From the NCBI RefSeq assembly GCF_016587375.1, contig NZ_BNJG01000002.1, forward strand, positions 620,001-684,000: a stretch of 64,000 bases of DNA, in the 5' to 3' direction. Below are positions 8,736 through 18,312 of this stretch, one piece after another. Numbering within the stretch: the first letter of the stretch is position 1; the number at the start of each line of letters is the position of its first letter. The position numbers were made by a program, and so were the translations under genes. The notes under the pieces are model-generated. The model was not told where the DNA came from. It did no database searches and saw only the letters and a list, made by a program, of their open reading frames with translations. Source of the DNA: Ktedonobacter robiniae (lineage in GTDB: Bacteria; Chloroflexota; Ktedonobacteria; Ktedonobacterales; Ktedonobacteraceae).

Positions 8736-11700
8736 CATCCATCTGGCCGTTTTCGCAAGCAACAAGCACACCCTCTCTCGCCCGCATCATCCCTGCTCGC
8801 GGGATGACGCTGGTTGAACGCAGCGCCCTGGAGGGCACCATGCAGTCACTGGTGCTGCAAGGAAGCGCGCTCGCCCTGGGAATCGCAAGCACACTACCAC
8901 TACACAGCAGGCACGAAGCGTGCAATTTCTGCTACGCGCACCATCTGAAGACGCTTTACGTGCCGCGACACGGCAGATCCAGGTACGCTATCCCCAGGTC
9001 ATCGTACGCCACGTTCCCCCTGAAGAAGACCCATTACACGTACAAGAACATGAGACAATAAGTGTGATGGAACTGCGAGCCGGGGGCGAAGCCTACGAGA
9101 CGCTGCGATCCTGGTCTCCCGGGAAGTCCCCTGAGCAAGGGATCGATCCCTTGCTCGGGGTGCTCACCACGCTTGAGCATCTTCCCGCCGGGATACGCGC
9201 AATCACTCAACTGGCGCTCACTCCGCTACCACCAACCTGGGCTCGCAAGTATCAACGCCTCTCCGTCGAGCACCCGCTTGAGGAAGAGCGAGAACAGCGT
9301 CGGGATGCGCAATCACGCCTGCGCCGGGGCGCACCAGGCTGGGAGCAAATACTACTTCTGGGCATCGTGGTGACGTTACTGGTTGGCTGGAATTATGGCC
9401 AGGCGCATCACCTTCTCCCTCCATGGCTCCAGGAGGACATGCTCAGTCTCCTGCACGGCTCCCTTCCCCATCTTTCCTCTTCCCAGCAAGCCATCCTTGG
9501 GATAGGACTGGTGATCGTGATCATGCTCATCGCAGTGCTTACCAGAGGCATACATTGGCTGGGAGAGCATGTGTTTGGGGGGGGCAAGATACTACGACAT
9601 GAAACGGGTGGCCGAGAAAATCAGCAAAAGTGCCTATCGGGCGCGTTTACGTGTCTACCTTCTTGAAGAGTCTTCTCCCATAGATGCAAACCAGATACGA
9701 TCTGTTGCACGCACACACACCATCAGAGAACAGCTCGCATCCTCCTGGCAACAGTTTCAGCGTCAGCGAGCACGGCAACGACGCCATCAACAGATCCATG
9801 CCACACTCTTTGCCGCCTACCGGCACTGCCACACCTCAACGGCCTACTTCACCTCCCACAGGCTCTCGACACATTACGCGCAGCGACTAACGCAGGAAAG
9901 CACCTGGTGGCGAGGTTTACAACAGGGTTCGCTCTTTCTTACCGGAGAGGAAGTCGCGACCCTCTGGCACTTGCCACGTGGAGACCATCTGAGCGAAGGG
10001 ACCAATGTGGAACAACGGCAAGAGCGCTCGCTCCTCGCTCCCCATATGCTCACAACCGGAAACGGGTGGCAGATCAGCACCTCTACCCATGCTGGTAGAT
10101 GTGTGCCAGTGCGCTTTCCTCCCTCGGAACTCCTCAAGCATAAATTCGTGATTGGGCGTACCGGAAAAGGCAAGAGCACGCTCTTTCATCACCTGGCGCT
10201 GACGCATCTCTCCACCTGCCCACAACCGCGTCCTGGCCTCTGCGTCATCGAGCCGCACGGTGATTTAATCGGGGATCTTCTCGGGTTGCTGCCACCAGAA
10301 CGAGAAGAGGAAGTCATCCTTCTTGATTTGCATCAACAGGGATTTCCTCCTGGGATTAACCCCCTTGATGCCATACAGGTGGCCTCTCTGGAAGAGGCAG
10401 ACCTCATTGTCAGTCACCTTTTGACGACCTTTAAAGGCATCTGGAGCACGGCCTGGGGGCCGCGTGTGGAAAATGTCATGCGCTTTTCGCTGAAGACGCT
10501 TTTAGAGGCCAACCGGACACTTGTACATACAGATCCCCACCAGGGCCCGGCGCAACAATATACCCTGCTTGATCTCACCGTCTTACTCAACAAACAGAGC
10601 TTCCAGGCGCGAGTGCTCGACCAGGTGGAGGATGTGCATGTGCTTGACTGGTGGCACCAATACTACGAGCGCCTTGATGCCAGAATGCAGGATGAGATTA
10701 CGACGCCCGTGCTCACCAAAATCTCTGCCTATGCCAGCGCACCAACCTCACGACGTCTGCTTGGGCAATCCACCTCAACCATCAACTTTTCGCAGATCGT
10801 GGAAAAGAGCCAGATCCTGCTGATCAATACTGCCAGTGGGCAAGTAGGCCAGAATGTCTCCTCGCTCATTGGGGCCTCGATCCTGGGGCTCTTTTCAGCA
10901 GCGCTCTCCCGGCAGCTTTCCCTCCCGCTATCAGAGCGCAACGTCTTTTTGCTCCTGGTCGACGAGTTCAAAAATTATCCGGTCAATTACGGTTCCATCC
11001 TGAGCGAACTGCGCAAAGCAGGCACCTTCCTGGTCCTGGCCACCCAATCCCTGGTCCAACTCGATGTGGTGGACCGGGCCTTGCGTCCAACCGTGTTTGC
11101 CAACGCAGATCATCTCTTTGTCTTTACGCTCGCCGGAGAAGATGCCTACTTGCTACGACATGAACTGGGGCATCTGCTCAGCCCCGAAGACGTGACCAAC
11201 CTTCCCGACTACACCTGCTACGCGCGCTGGTCGCTCAAAGGACAACGCCTTCCCTTCTTTTCCCTCACCCTTGATCTGCCGCCATCTGGAAACATGCAGG
11301 TAGCAGAACACCTGCGCGAGCAATGTACGTTGCGGTACGGTCGACCAGTCGGGGAGGTCGATGCCCTGCTTGATGTGCTCAATGCGCGCCATGGAGCGCG
11401 TCCACGCAAGAAAGAGAGTGTCCATGAACCGACAGCTTCCCCATTCCCACACCTGGAGTCAGTCCCCTCTGTTCAAGAAGCAGACCATCAAGGGGTGGCA
11501 CTCTCCTCCTCACTTGCCATCATCCCCCTCTCCACGCTCTCCCGGCTGGAGGCAAAAGAGGAAACCCCACGCACACAAGAGGCACAAACGATCATCGTTC
11601 AGGACGAACAGGCACACGCATCGAGTGAGAAACGTGTCCGTATTCGCCGCCCCAAGGCACTGGGGACGCAGGCCTCAGCAGAGAGTGATACAGTCCCTCT

Positions 11701-11785
11701 CCAGGAAGCGTCCATTACGCCACACGAACAACAGGCCGTCTCTCAGCCTGTTCCATCCCAGACGATCCCAAAGAAACAAGAGTAG
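8732..11785 (+). pseudogene. VirD4/TraG-like coupling ATPase, reading frame broken twice
   Basis: ATG 8732 overlaps the virB4 stop (ATGA). The protein can be followed in three parts: 8732 to about 8890; 8890 to about 9584, with two helices (QILLLGIVVTLLVGWNY and ILGIGLVIVIMLIAVLT) that match VirD4 membrane anchors; and about 9584-11785, with Walker A IGRTGKGKSTLF, CVIEPHGDLIGDLL, LLVDEFKNYPVNYG as Walker B, and LVLATQSLVQLD. The second break lies in a run of eight G at 9577-9584; seven G would join HVFGGARYYDMKR in one frame. The first break is near 8885-8900. Rejoined, the protein would be about 1015 residues with a Gln/Pro/Ser-rich C-terminal tail. The role would be recruiting DNA substrate to the channel. 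Confidence 0.7.
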
Positions 11786-11800
11786 AAAGGAAAGACAGCT

Positions 11801-12562
11801 ATGCATCTGTTTCATGCTCCCCATATACCTATCGCTCAGGAACACGCAGAAGCACTGCTTCTTGAACAACATGCCGAACGCCAGGCGCTCTCGGCAGTAC
11901 GCGGTGCCAACTTTACGCAGTGCTTGAATCTGCATCACCTCGCAGCTGACCTGGAACTGGTCGACCCACGAGGAAGGCCCCATCTCATGCACGGCAAAGA
12001 TCTCTTTGATGAACGCACCTGGAACAAGTTTCTGGCCTCTCTTCAACATCCCGTGAACGTTCTCTCGCTGACGCAGAGCGCTGAGCCGCTGGTCAAACTC
12101 TATCGCACCTGGCTGCTCACCAAATACACGCAACGCTATCGTTGGCTCAGCACCCCCGCGCAGATTCAGTGGTTTGAGCAGGTGACCGCCCTGGTCATCC
12201 TGCGCAAAGTGATGGAGGCCAAACACCATGCCTGGACCTACCAGCAAAACGAGCAGGCCTTTGCGGATAGCTGGTGCGCCATGGAGATGAGGAATCTCAT
12301 GGCGCTTAACACGATGACGACGGAAATCGCCAAGGCCATTCATCACATCGTCAGACAACCTGAGCAGGCAAAAGAAATGATCGAGCATCTTTTTGAGATC
12401 CAGGCAACCCGCCTGTTGGATTGGACGGTTCCTATCCGCCACCCACTGCCCTCACTCCCTCCATTGCCTGAGGGAGTCGCCTTACCGCAGGCAATTCTGC
12501 CTCTGATCGCGCCCTCTGCAGACCAGGCAGAGATGTTGCCTCAGAATACCACAAAGGAGTAA
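11801..12562 (+). CDS. Conserved-looking conjugation-cluster protein of unknown function
   Basis: I do not recognise this 253-residue protein. It is soluble, without signal peptide or membrane segment, largely helical in character, and rich in His, Gln, Leu and Glu. It begins with AEALLLEQHAERQALSAVRG and ends with a proline-rich stretch (HPLPSLPPLPEGVALPQ). GAAAGGAAAG precedes the ATG. It starts 15 bases after the coupling-protein gene and ends 8 bases before the DUF3102 gene, so it belongs to the same operon. A role as relaxosome accessory or regulatory protein is possible but is only inferred from position. Confidence 0.55.
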   Translation: MHLFHAPHIPIAQEHAEALLLEQHAERQALSAVRGANFTQCLNLHHLAADLELVDPRGRPHLMHGKDLFDERTWNKFLASLQHPVNVLSLTQSAEPLVKLYRTWLLTKYTQRYRWLSTPAQIQWFEQVTALVILRKVMEAKHHAWTYQQNEQAFADSWCAMEMRNLMALNTMTTEIAKAIHHIVRQPEQAKEMIEHLFEIQATRLLDWTVPIRHPLPSLPPLPEGVALPQAILPLIAPSADQAEMLPQNTTKE

Positions 12563-12570
12563 CGACGAGT

Positions 12571-13527
12571 ATGCAGACACCCCAGCACACTCCTCAGCAA
12601 TCAGTTCAGCATCTCGGGTTTGACTACACCGTTTTTGATGAAGAGACCCGTCACTTCGTCTACCAGAAAACAGTGGAAACACAAGGCTATCTCAAACGAA
12701 CTGCCGAAGATGTAGTGCAGATTGGGCGCAATCTGCACGCCGTCAAAGAGCGCCTGCCCCACGGACAATTTATGGCCTGGGTCAAAGGGGAACTGGGACT
12801 GACGCGGCAGAGTTGTCAGAATTTCATGCGGGTGGCAGAGCGCTTTGGAGAGAATGTGCATCGGTTTGGTGCTATCCCCATCTCGGTCCTCTACGAACTG
12901 CTCAATGCGCCCGAGGACGTGCTCAAGCAGATCGAAGAGCAGGAGATCCCACCCACCCTCCCTGCGGTGCGCGCGGCCAAAGAGCAAGCGCACCAGAAGA
13001 CACCCACTGAGGGACCCGTCGTAGCGGCTTCACCACCCGAACAGGCACCAGGCCATGACGAATTGCTCCAGCTTCGTCGACAGATCGAAACGTTGGAGCA
13101 AGAACGCCTCCAACTCCGTCAGGACATTGTCTCCCACCAACAAAAGGAACAGGAGGCGCCTTTTCTTCCAGCACACGTCCAACAACACATACAGACGCTG
13201 GAGCAGCACGTCAAAGAGTTGATCACTCAGCGCGACATGCTCTCACGCCATCTTGCCAGTGTGAGCGAGCAAGCACGAGAGAGCGTGCTGGAACGCAATG
13301 CCTTGGGCCACGAGCAGCAGACCCGTCTGCGTTGGCGAGAAATGACCACGGAATTTCTCCGTAGTGGAGGAATGTTGCTCTCAAGTATGCCTTCTCCCAT
13401 GATGCTAGACACCTTCGAGGCTGAAGATTGGGCCAGACTGGAACAAATTGAGCAGATCCTGACACCGTTACTCCAGGCAGTTCATCAACTCCACTCTCAT
13501 TCATCCTCTACTGTTGAGGCCGGGTGA
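12571..13527 (+). CDS. DUF3102-domain protein with long coiled coil
   Basis: Residues about 25-130 match the DUF3102 pattern: AEDVVQIGRNLHAVKERLPH, FMAWVKGELGLTRQSCQNF, MRVAERFG, ISVLYELLNAPEDV. Residues about 165-260 are a Gln/Glu-rich coiled coil (LRRQIETLEQERLQLRQDI and similar). DUF3102 proteins occur on plasmids and integrative elements, where some act near partition or replication-control genes and are DNA-binding-like. This is the last gene of the conjugation operon; AAAGGAG lies before the ATG. The coding composition matches the neighbours and the frame is intact. Its exact function is unknown. Confidence 0.75.
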   Translation: MQTPQHTPQQSVQHLGFDYTVFDEETRHFVYQKTVETQGYLKRTAEDVVQIGRNLHAVKERLPHGQFMAWVKGELGLTRQSCQNFMRVAERFGENVHRFGAIPISVLYELLNAPEDVLKQIEEQEIPPTLPAVRAAKEQAHQKTPTEGPVVAASPPEQAPGHDELLQLRRQIETLEQERLQLRQDIVSHQQKEQEAPFLPAHVQQHIQTLEQHVKELITQRDMLSRHLASVSEQARESVLERNALGHEQQTRLRWREMTTEFLRSGGMLLSSMPSPMMLDTFEAEDWARLEQIEQILTPLLQAVHQLHSHSSSTVEAG

Positions 13528-13576
13528 GAGGTGCTCACTTTTTCCAACATGAAAATATCAACCCACCACTGAGCAC

Positions 13577-13984
13577 TCACCTCGGGCTGCGATTTGCCTC
13601 AACGCTCTCCACCTGCCAAAAATGCTGAAGCCGAGTCGCTACCTGATATCTGGCAAGCTCTCGGCTCCAACTCATTTCTCTCAATCGTGAAAGTCTAAGA
13701 GACACTGAGAGAAACGCATCTTCGCTGTCGGTGTTTCCTGCACAACTTTCATTCGCGCAAGCCACATAGCAAAGATGGTCTTCAATCCTGACGCGTCTAT
13801 TGATTGAGACATTACTAGTATAGACCCCGTTTTCCTTTTTTACAAACACGACTATCCCTCTTAGCTCCCAGCACGACAGTGGTATTTTGTGCCACCCCTC
13901 GAATAGTTTTTGTATGAGCTGTCGAACATTTTTGCCCTTTGCCACAATGGTAACCATTGTGGCAAAGGGCAATTTTGCACGCAC
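13577..13984 (-). CDS. Doubtful small protein whose start lies in a perfect palindrome
   Basis: An open frame of 135 codons on the reverse strand. No family is recognised and no ribosome site is clear. Its first codons run through the 41-bp palindrome at 13932-13972, which makes the N-terminus (KLPFATMVTIVAKGK) suspicious. The remainder includes three Cys and a polar, mixed composition (VFVKKENGVYTSN, RVRIEDHLCYVACANESC). It may be a small gene of the element or non-coding DNA between the conjugation operon and the IS605 relic. Confidence 0.22.
   Translation of the reverse strand: MRAKLPFATMVTIVAKGKNVRQLIQKLFEGWHKIPLSCWELRGIVVFVKKENGVYTSNVSINRRVRIEDHLCYVACANESCAGNTDSEDAFLSVSLRLSRLREMSWSRELARYQVATRLQHFWQVESVEANRSPR
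13932..13972. repeat. 41-bp perfect palindrome downstream of the conjugation operon
   Basis: Two perfect 20-base arms (left arm starts TTGCCCTTTGCCACAA) surround one central base. There is no T-run after the stem on either side, so it is not a classic terminator. It lies about 400 bases after the last conjugation gene. Candidate roles are a recognition site of the element (relaxase, recombinase or replication protein) or a cruciform/transcription-stop structure. Confidence 0.8.
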
Positions 13985-14092
13985 TATCGAACAGTAGAGG
14001 TTAGACGCCTATTCGTACATGCTCCTCCTACTGTGCACCAACAATAATGTCTGCTACTGAGAAGAATGTTCGCTACTCACGATTGACATCCT

Positions 14093-14134
14093 CCCCATGG
14101 CTAAAGCCAGGGGATTCCTCGAGTCACCTCGAGG
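14093..14134 (-). repeat. IS200/IS605-type right-end hairpins
   Basis: Two hairpins lie at the 3' side of tnpB. One is 14093-14113, pairing CCCC..GGCT with AGCC..GGGG around a short loop, flanked by ATCCTCC and ATTCC. The other is 14117-14134, with arms CCTCGAG and CTCGAGG around the tnpB stop codon. Subterminal imperfect hairpins next to the tnpB end are the transposition signals of IS200/IS605 elements. In TnpB systems the same region makes the 3' part of the guide (omega) RNA. Confidence 0.6.
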
Positions 14135-14294
14135 GGTTCCTGCTTCGCGGAGTCTTGCCCAAACGAGCCAACACCCGTCCAGGTCTTACGGACTCTCCAC
14201 AGGCGTTAAGGACCGTGAGCCCCACGGCCACAATGTTGTAGAGTAGACGGCCAGCGAGGTTCTGTCTCCAGGCCTTTTCTGCCCGTCCCTCTCC

Positions 14295-14329
14295 GAACCA
14301 GGGCTTGCATCTTTCGATGCACCCGGCTC
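14295..14329 (-). ncRNA. Group II intron domain V
   Basis: On the reverse strand the 35-base hairpin begins GAGCCGGGTGCATC, has a GAAA tetraloop, and closes with GATGCAAGCCCTGGTTC. The AGCC catalytic triad region, GAAA loop and terminal GGTTC are the domain V hallmarks. It lies 16 bases after the stop of the intron-encoded protein and about 57 bases before the 3' splice site, the usual order. Confidence 0.88.
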
Positions 14330-14345
14330 TCCAGTCACACCCACT

Positions 14346-16139
14346 TCATGTCTGAAGCATCGTCACAGAGCGCCCGGCATGGATATTTCTGTGACACGAC
14401 CAACATACGACAAGAGTTTTCCGTTTGCGGGCCGACATCACTTTTGCCCACAAAGGTTTTTCTCGTCTTCCTTTCTGTTCGAGGTCTTTCAGGGCTCGAA
14501 TATGATGCACTTCCACTCGATCTGTTGAGCCACATAACTCACAGGCATCAGCTAGGAGGCGCTTTTCTAGTTCTGACCGGTTCGGCCAGAAAGGTTGGGG
14601 GTGGTCATTGAGGATTGCGTGTAGTTTTCTCTTGAGAGAAATGCCTCCCCACTTGGCGGTTAATGGTTTCTTTCCTTCGCGTGGGACAATGACTTGAAGC
14701 CCTCTGTAGAGTTTTCCGTCTCCTGTCCAGGTGGCTCCGTACTTCTTGTGGACCTTTTTCACGGTCGTTTTCAGTTTCGTTGCCAACGTTTTTGCTAGGG
14801 ATTGTTCCATTATCCATTTCAGACTGTTAAGCCTGTGAAGGTCATTTGCTAGTTGGTAATATTCCGCGAAACCCCGAAATTCCGATTGGTACTGAGCAAC
14901 AATGGAGTATTCCGTGTTGTTGCTCAATTCTTTTCGGTGGACGGGCTTGTTGTTTCGCTGATATTTTTGGCATTTCTTTTGCAAGAGATCTGGTGGGACT
15001 CGTAGCCGAATATGGCCGTTGCTACTCCGTTTTTTCTTGGTTTGACGGGTGTCATCCTGTGAAGCTGAAATGTGGTAGCTGAGAAATCGAGCAGCCTTGG
15101 TCCTTGCGTGAGTGATGAGAGTTTTCTCGTCCGATAATTCGAGCTTGAGTTCTTCACGGAGAAAGGTCTTCATCTGCTCTTTGATGTCTTCAGCTTCTTT
15201 CTTTGTACCAGTGAGTCCCAGAAGCCAGTCGTCTGCGTACCGTACAAATTTGAGCCTTCGATAGTCAGGGTCATAGAGGTCTACTGAGGGGAGTCTCTGT
15301 GCGGCTTTGCGCGCTTTGATCGCCTGAGTATATTGTCCTCGTTTTCGTAATCGGTAGCCTTGACACAGAAGGTTATCGTACTCATGGTTTTTCTTTCGTC
15401 TGGCTCCTTTGGTATACATTGGAATGAGTGTATTTTCAACGTAGTCGTCGAATTTGCTGAGGTAAATATTGGAAAGGATGGGGCTAACAATCCCGCCCTG
15501 GGGTGCGCCACTGACTGTGGCGTTGTATCTCCATTCCTCTAAGTACCCCGCTCGTAGGAGTTCTCGGATGAGTCGAAGGAATCGCCCATCGTGAATGTGT
15601 TCAGCCAACGCTTGCATGAGGAATTCATGTGAGAGGCTGTCAAAGCACGCTTGTATGTCTCCCTCAATGAACCAATTGACTCCGTGCCAGTTGTCGTCTA
15701 TCTGCCTGAGCGCTGTATGGCATCCTCTGCCAGGGCGGAAGCCATGAGAGAAGTTGCTGAAGGTCGGCTCAAAGTAGCTCTCCAGGATCAATCGAATGAC
15801 TTCCTGAAAGAGTTTGTCCGACCAAGTGGGCATCGAGAGCGGACGTTTCTTCGTCGAGTTCTTTTTCTCAATGTAGACACGTCGCGTTGGTGCCCATCGG
15901 TACCGTTCGGAGCGTAAAGCTTCGATAATGGTATCAATTTTTTGCAAGGACATCTCATCCACTGTTTCAGGGGTGCTCCCTGGCGTTGTGGCTCCGTTAT
16001 TTCTGTAGATTTTGCCGTAGGCCATCAGATACAGATCGCGATTGAACAGGAGCCTAGACACTCGTTCCAATGGCAATCTCTGTTTGCCTCGTTCATGAAT
16101 GATCCCTAAGATAGTTGTGGCAGAGCGCATCTCGCGCAC
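14346..16139 (-). CDS. ltrA: Group II intron reverse transcriptase/maturase with HNH endonuclease
   Basis: A 597-residue intron-encoded protein. RT blocks are visible: KKNSTKKRPLSMPTWSDKL (about 90), FSHGFRPGRGCHTALRQI (about 130), FIEGDIQACFDSLSH (about 155), SGAPQGGIVSPILSNIYL (about 210), and the catalytic KFVRYADDWLLGLTGTK at about 297-313. The maturase (X) domain follows at roughly 400-500. The C-terminus has an HNH endonuclease, CELCG...VEVHHIRAL...CWSCHRNIHAG (about 535-585). This combination lets the protein help splicing, nick the target and copy the intron into DNA. GGGAGGTG precedes the ATG. The frame is intact, so mobility is plausible. Confidence 0.93.
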   Translation of the reverse strand: MREMRSATTILGIIHERGKQRLPLERVSRLLFNRDLYLMAYGKIYRNNGATTPGSTPETVDEMSLQKIDTIIEALRSERYRWAPTRRVYIEKKNSTKKRPLSMPTWSDKLFQEVIRLILESYFEPTFSNFSHGFRPGRGCHTALRQIDDNWHGVNWFIEGDIQACFDSLSHEFLMQALAEHIHDGRFLRLIRELLRAGYLEEWRYNATVSGAPQGGIVSPILSNIYLSKFDDYVENTLIPMYTKGARRKKNHEYDNLLCQGYRLRKRGQYTQAIKARKAAQRLPSVDLYDPDYRRLKFVRYADDWLLGLTGTKKEAEDIKEQMKTFLREELKLELSDEKTLITHARTKAARFLSYHISASQDDTRQTKKKRSSNGHIRLRVPPDLLQKKCQKYQRNNKPVHRKELSNNTEYSIVAQYQSEFRGFAEYYQLANDLHRLNSLKWIMEQSLAKTLATKLKTTVKKVHKKYGATWTGDGKLYRGLQVIVPREGKKPLTAKWGGISLKRKLHAILNDHPQPFWPNRSELEKRLLADACELCGSTDRVEVHHIRALKDLEQKGRREKPLWAKVMSARKRKTLVVCWSCHRNIHAGRSVTMLQT

Positions 16140-17325
16140 CTCCCTATGTTAGTTCTCGGTGTTCCCTGTTTTCCTTCCCCTTGTCTCAGATATTATTCTG
16201 AGCATTTGAGTACTATGAAAACTCCGTCGCCATGAGCCTTTCGGCTTGTAGGCGATCCCGTATTTGCGCGTGAAAGACGTAGTAGTATGGGGAGGTGCCC
16301 TTTGATTTCCTTGAACCAGTTCCTTACTGGTCGTTCACCGGAGAGAACATTTCCTATCCGCCAAGAAAAGGTAGGTATTCCGGTGTCGTCACTTTAGATA
16401 TGGTGTGACGGGCCAATGCTTAGACCACTGGAAACTTGGGTTCAGCAATTCAGCTTCACCATGCATACAGGACTTGCGGAGCCATGATGTACATATCTTC
16501 CCTCATACCCGCTTTACCAACATGCTGCTTTCCTCTTTGGGTTTCCCCTCTAAGTAGGTTGGTTGTCCTAAAGGTCTTGTTCTCAACCTTTCTCTCTTCA
16601 AGAGAGGATCTTTACACGCACCGAAACGGCGCACCTTGGCAGCATTGATGTCGCGGTCGTGCTGCACAGCACATGCTGGACACGTCCACTGACGGACATC
16701 AAGCGCTAAGGAGCCGAGGAGATGACCACACTCGAAACACCGCTTGCTGGAGGGATACCACTTGTCAATTTTGACAAGATCTCGACCGTACCAGTCGGCT
16801 TTGTATTCCAGTTAGACCACAAACTCACTCCATCCCACATCGCTGATGGCTTTGCTGAGGGTGGGATGCTTGACCATGTTCTTGACCTGCAAACTCTCCA
16901 CGCAGATCGTTTGGTTCTCACGGATCAAGCGTGTAAAAGTTTGTGCAGAAAATCACGGCGGCGATCAGCGATACGGGCATGCATGCGAGCCACCTTGAGA
17001 CGCGTTTTGTCTCGGTTCTTCGAGCCTTTTTTCTTCCTGGCGTGACGGCGTTGGGCTTTGGCCAGGTTCTTTTCATCCTTGTGAAAGAATTTGGGGTTGC
17101 CTACCACTTCACCGGTCGAGAGCACCACACCTTTCATTATTCCTGTTTCATTCCAGGTGCCTCCGGGCCCAAGCCCATTGGTCTTCCCCCGGGTCCGTAG
17201 GTGTCTTTAACGTCTCGTCGGAGCCACCAGATGGCGATTCTCTTCAGTTCTCGGCTTCCATCGAATTGGGGTAACTTTAGCTCCAACTGTTGCAAAGTCC
17301 TGAGGAATAGCAGAAAGCCTTTTGC

Positions 17326-18312
17326 TCAGGAGTACCGAATCGCTGGCATGATTTCGCGGGAGAAAATTTCCAGCGTTTCGGTATCCGTGGGAAAAACATA
17401 CATAATGAAGTATTGCATCCCCATATTCACCAGGGTCTGGATCTGCGTCTTTACTTCCTCAATTGTGCCAACGATAGCTCCCTTGACCGCGTCTTCTCGG
17501 ATAGGGTTGAGAAGTTGTTTGGCGACCAGTTCTTCCGGAGTGCGGGCAACCTGGAGGGTTGGAACAAAATAGCTACGCAAAACACTCTCAGGGGGACGGT
17601 TATACCTTTCACAATACGAGTTGAGCACATCGTATTTACGCTGGACATCCTCAAGACGATAGGCGCTCCCAGTCCAGACATGGGGACCGAAGTTACTCAT
17701 GTCAGCATATTGAGCAACCTGGCGCAGGGTGACACGCTCACCTCCGCCACCAATGAGAAGAGGGACATGCGGTTGTTGCACAGGCAACGGATAGCCGTTT
17801 GTTTGCTGAAGCTGAAAATGACCACCCAGATAATTCAGCGGTTTCCCTTGCCAGAGACCCTTAATAATCTGAACAGTTTCTTCCAGTCTCTCCTGGCGTT
17901 CGCTGACACTCGGCAAAGGTATACCTAACTGCTCAAACTCAATTTGATCATCGCCCATACCCAGTCCAAGAACCAGGCGACCCCGGCTGGCACGATCGAC
18001 ATCCGCCGCCATCCGCGCCAAGATTGCCGGATGCCGATAAGAGGCACTGCTAACGAATGACATAAGACGAATACGTTTGGTCGTAACGGCAAGCATAGAC
18101 AGAGTTGCCCAACAATCAGAGCTTCCAGTACTCACTGGATGATCATAGATGCAGGCCGCATCATAGCCAAGTTCTTCGATGTAAAGAACTTCTTTGAGCA
18201 AACTTTCCCAGTCAAGAAAGATGTTTGAGAGGATACCATACCGTATGGTGCGCTCTCCTTCGCGGATCCAGGCGGGAGAGGTCCAGGTCTGTTGTGCTTT
18301 TTCTTCGGTCAA
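17326..18312 (-). CDS. LLM-class F420-dependent oxidoreductase
   Basis: A 328-residue luciferase-like protein. Motifs: IRYGILSNIFLDWESLLKE at the N-terminus, IYDHPVSTGSSDCW near 55, SASYRHPAILARMAADVD near 90, GRLVLGLGMGDDQIEFEQLG near 115, VPLLIGGGGERVTLRQVAQY near 185. It is related to the enzyme at 368-1381 but clearly diverged from it. The start is a TTG with AAGGAG seven bases upstream on the reverse strand. The gene stands alone; its downstream side meets the tnpB relic within about 190 bases. Flavin/F420 chemistry is known for the family; the substrate here is unknown. Confidence 0.85.
   Translation of the reverse strand: MTEEKAQQTWTSPAWIREGERTIRYGILSNIFLDWESLLKEVLYIEELGYDAACIYDHPVSTGSSDCWATLSMLAVTTKRIRLMSFVSSASYRHPAILARMAADVDRASRGRLVLGLGMGDDQIEFEQLGIPLPSVSERQERLEETVQIIKGLWQGKPLNYLGGHFQLQQTNGYPLPVQQPHVPLLIGGGGERVTLRQVAQYADMSNFGPHVWTGSAYRLEDVQRKYDVLNSYCERYNRPPESVLRSYFVPTLQVARTPEELVAKQLLNPIREDAVKGAIVGTIEEVKTQIQTLVNMGMQYFIMYVFPTDTETLEIFSREIMPAIRYS

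Larger units (their letters stand above)
14238..16634 (-). mobile_element. Group II intron with LAGLIDADG-free RT/HNH ORF
   Basis: Boundaries come from exon rejoining. The 5' end is GTGCG immediately after the tnpB codon AAG (first base 16634), matching the GUGYG consensus. The 3' end is TCTAC (last base 14238) before AAC. The intron is 2397 bases. It holds a 5' ribozyme region of about 495 bases, one intron-encoded protein, a recognisable domain V, and a domain VI region pairing GACGG with CCGTC. Every hallmark needed for self-splicing is visible at sequence level; activity is inferred. A second GTGCG 15 bases inside is a less good 5' end because it would not restore the TnpB frame. Confidence 0.85.
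14124..17137 (-). pseudogene. tnpB: IS605-family tnpB relic, interrupted by a group II intron
   Basis: Upstream exon (17137 to 16635): LSTGEVVGNPKFFHKDEKNLAK, then a KKKGSKNRDKTRLKVARMHARI helix region. A 2-base excess in a T run near 16938 breaks the frame. Next come TICVESLQVKNMVK, a TAA where CAA is expected near 16812, the zinc ribbon CFECG...CPAC, and HDRDINAAK. Downstream exon (14237 to 14124): NIVAVGLTVLNACGESVRPG, stop TGA at 14124. Joining AAG at 16635 to AAC at 14237 recreates DINAAKNI, the RuvC-III region of TnpB. The N-terminal third is absent. The gene is dead as nuclease because of the stop and frameshift, but it defines the intron's exons precisely. Confidence 0.8.

Noticed and set aside
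11675..12442. 255-codon reverse frame opposite the unknown conjugation protein
   Set aside because: No ribosome site, no motif, and the forward frame fits the operon spacing better. Since the forward protein is itself unknown, some doubt remains.
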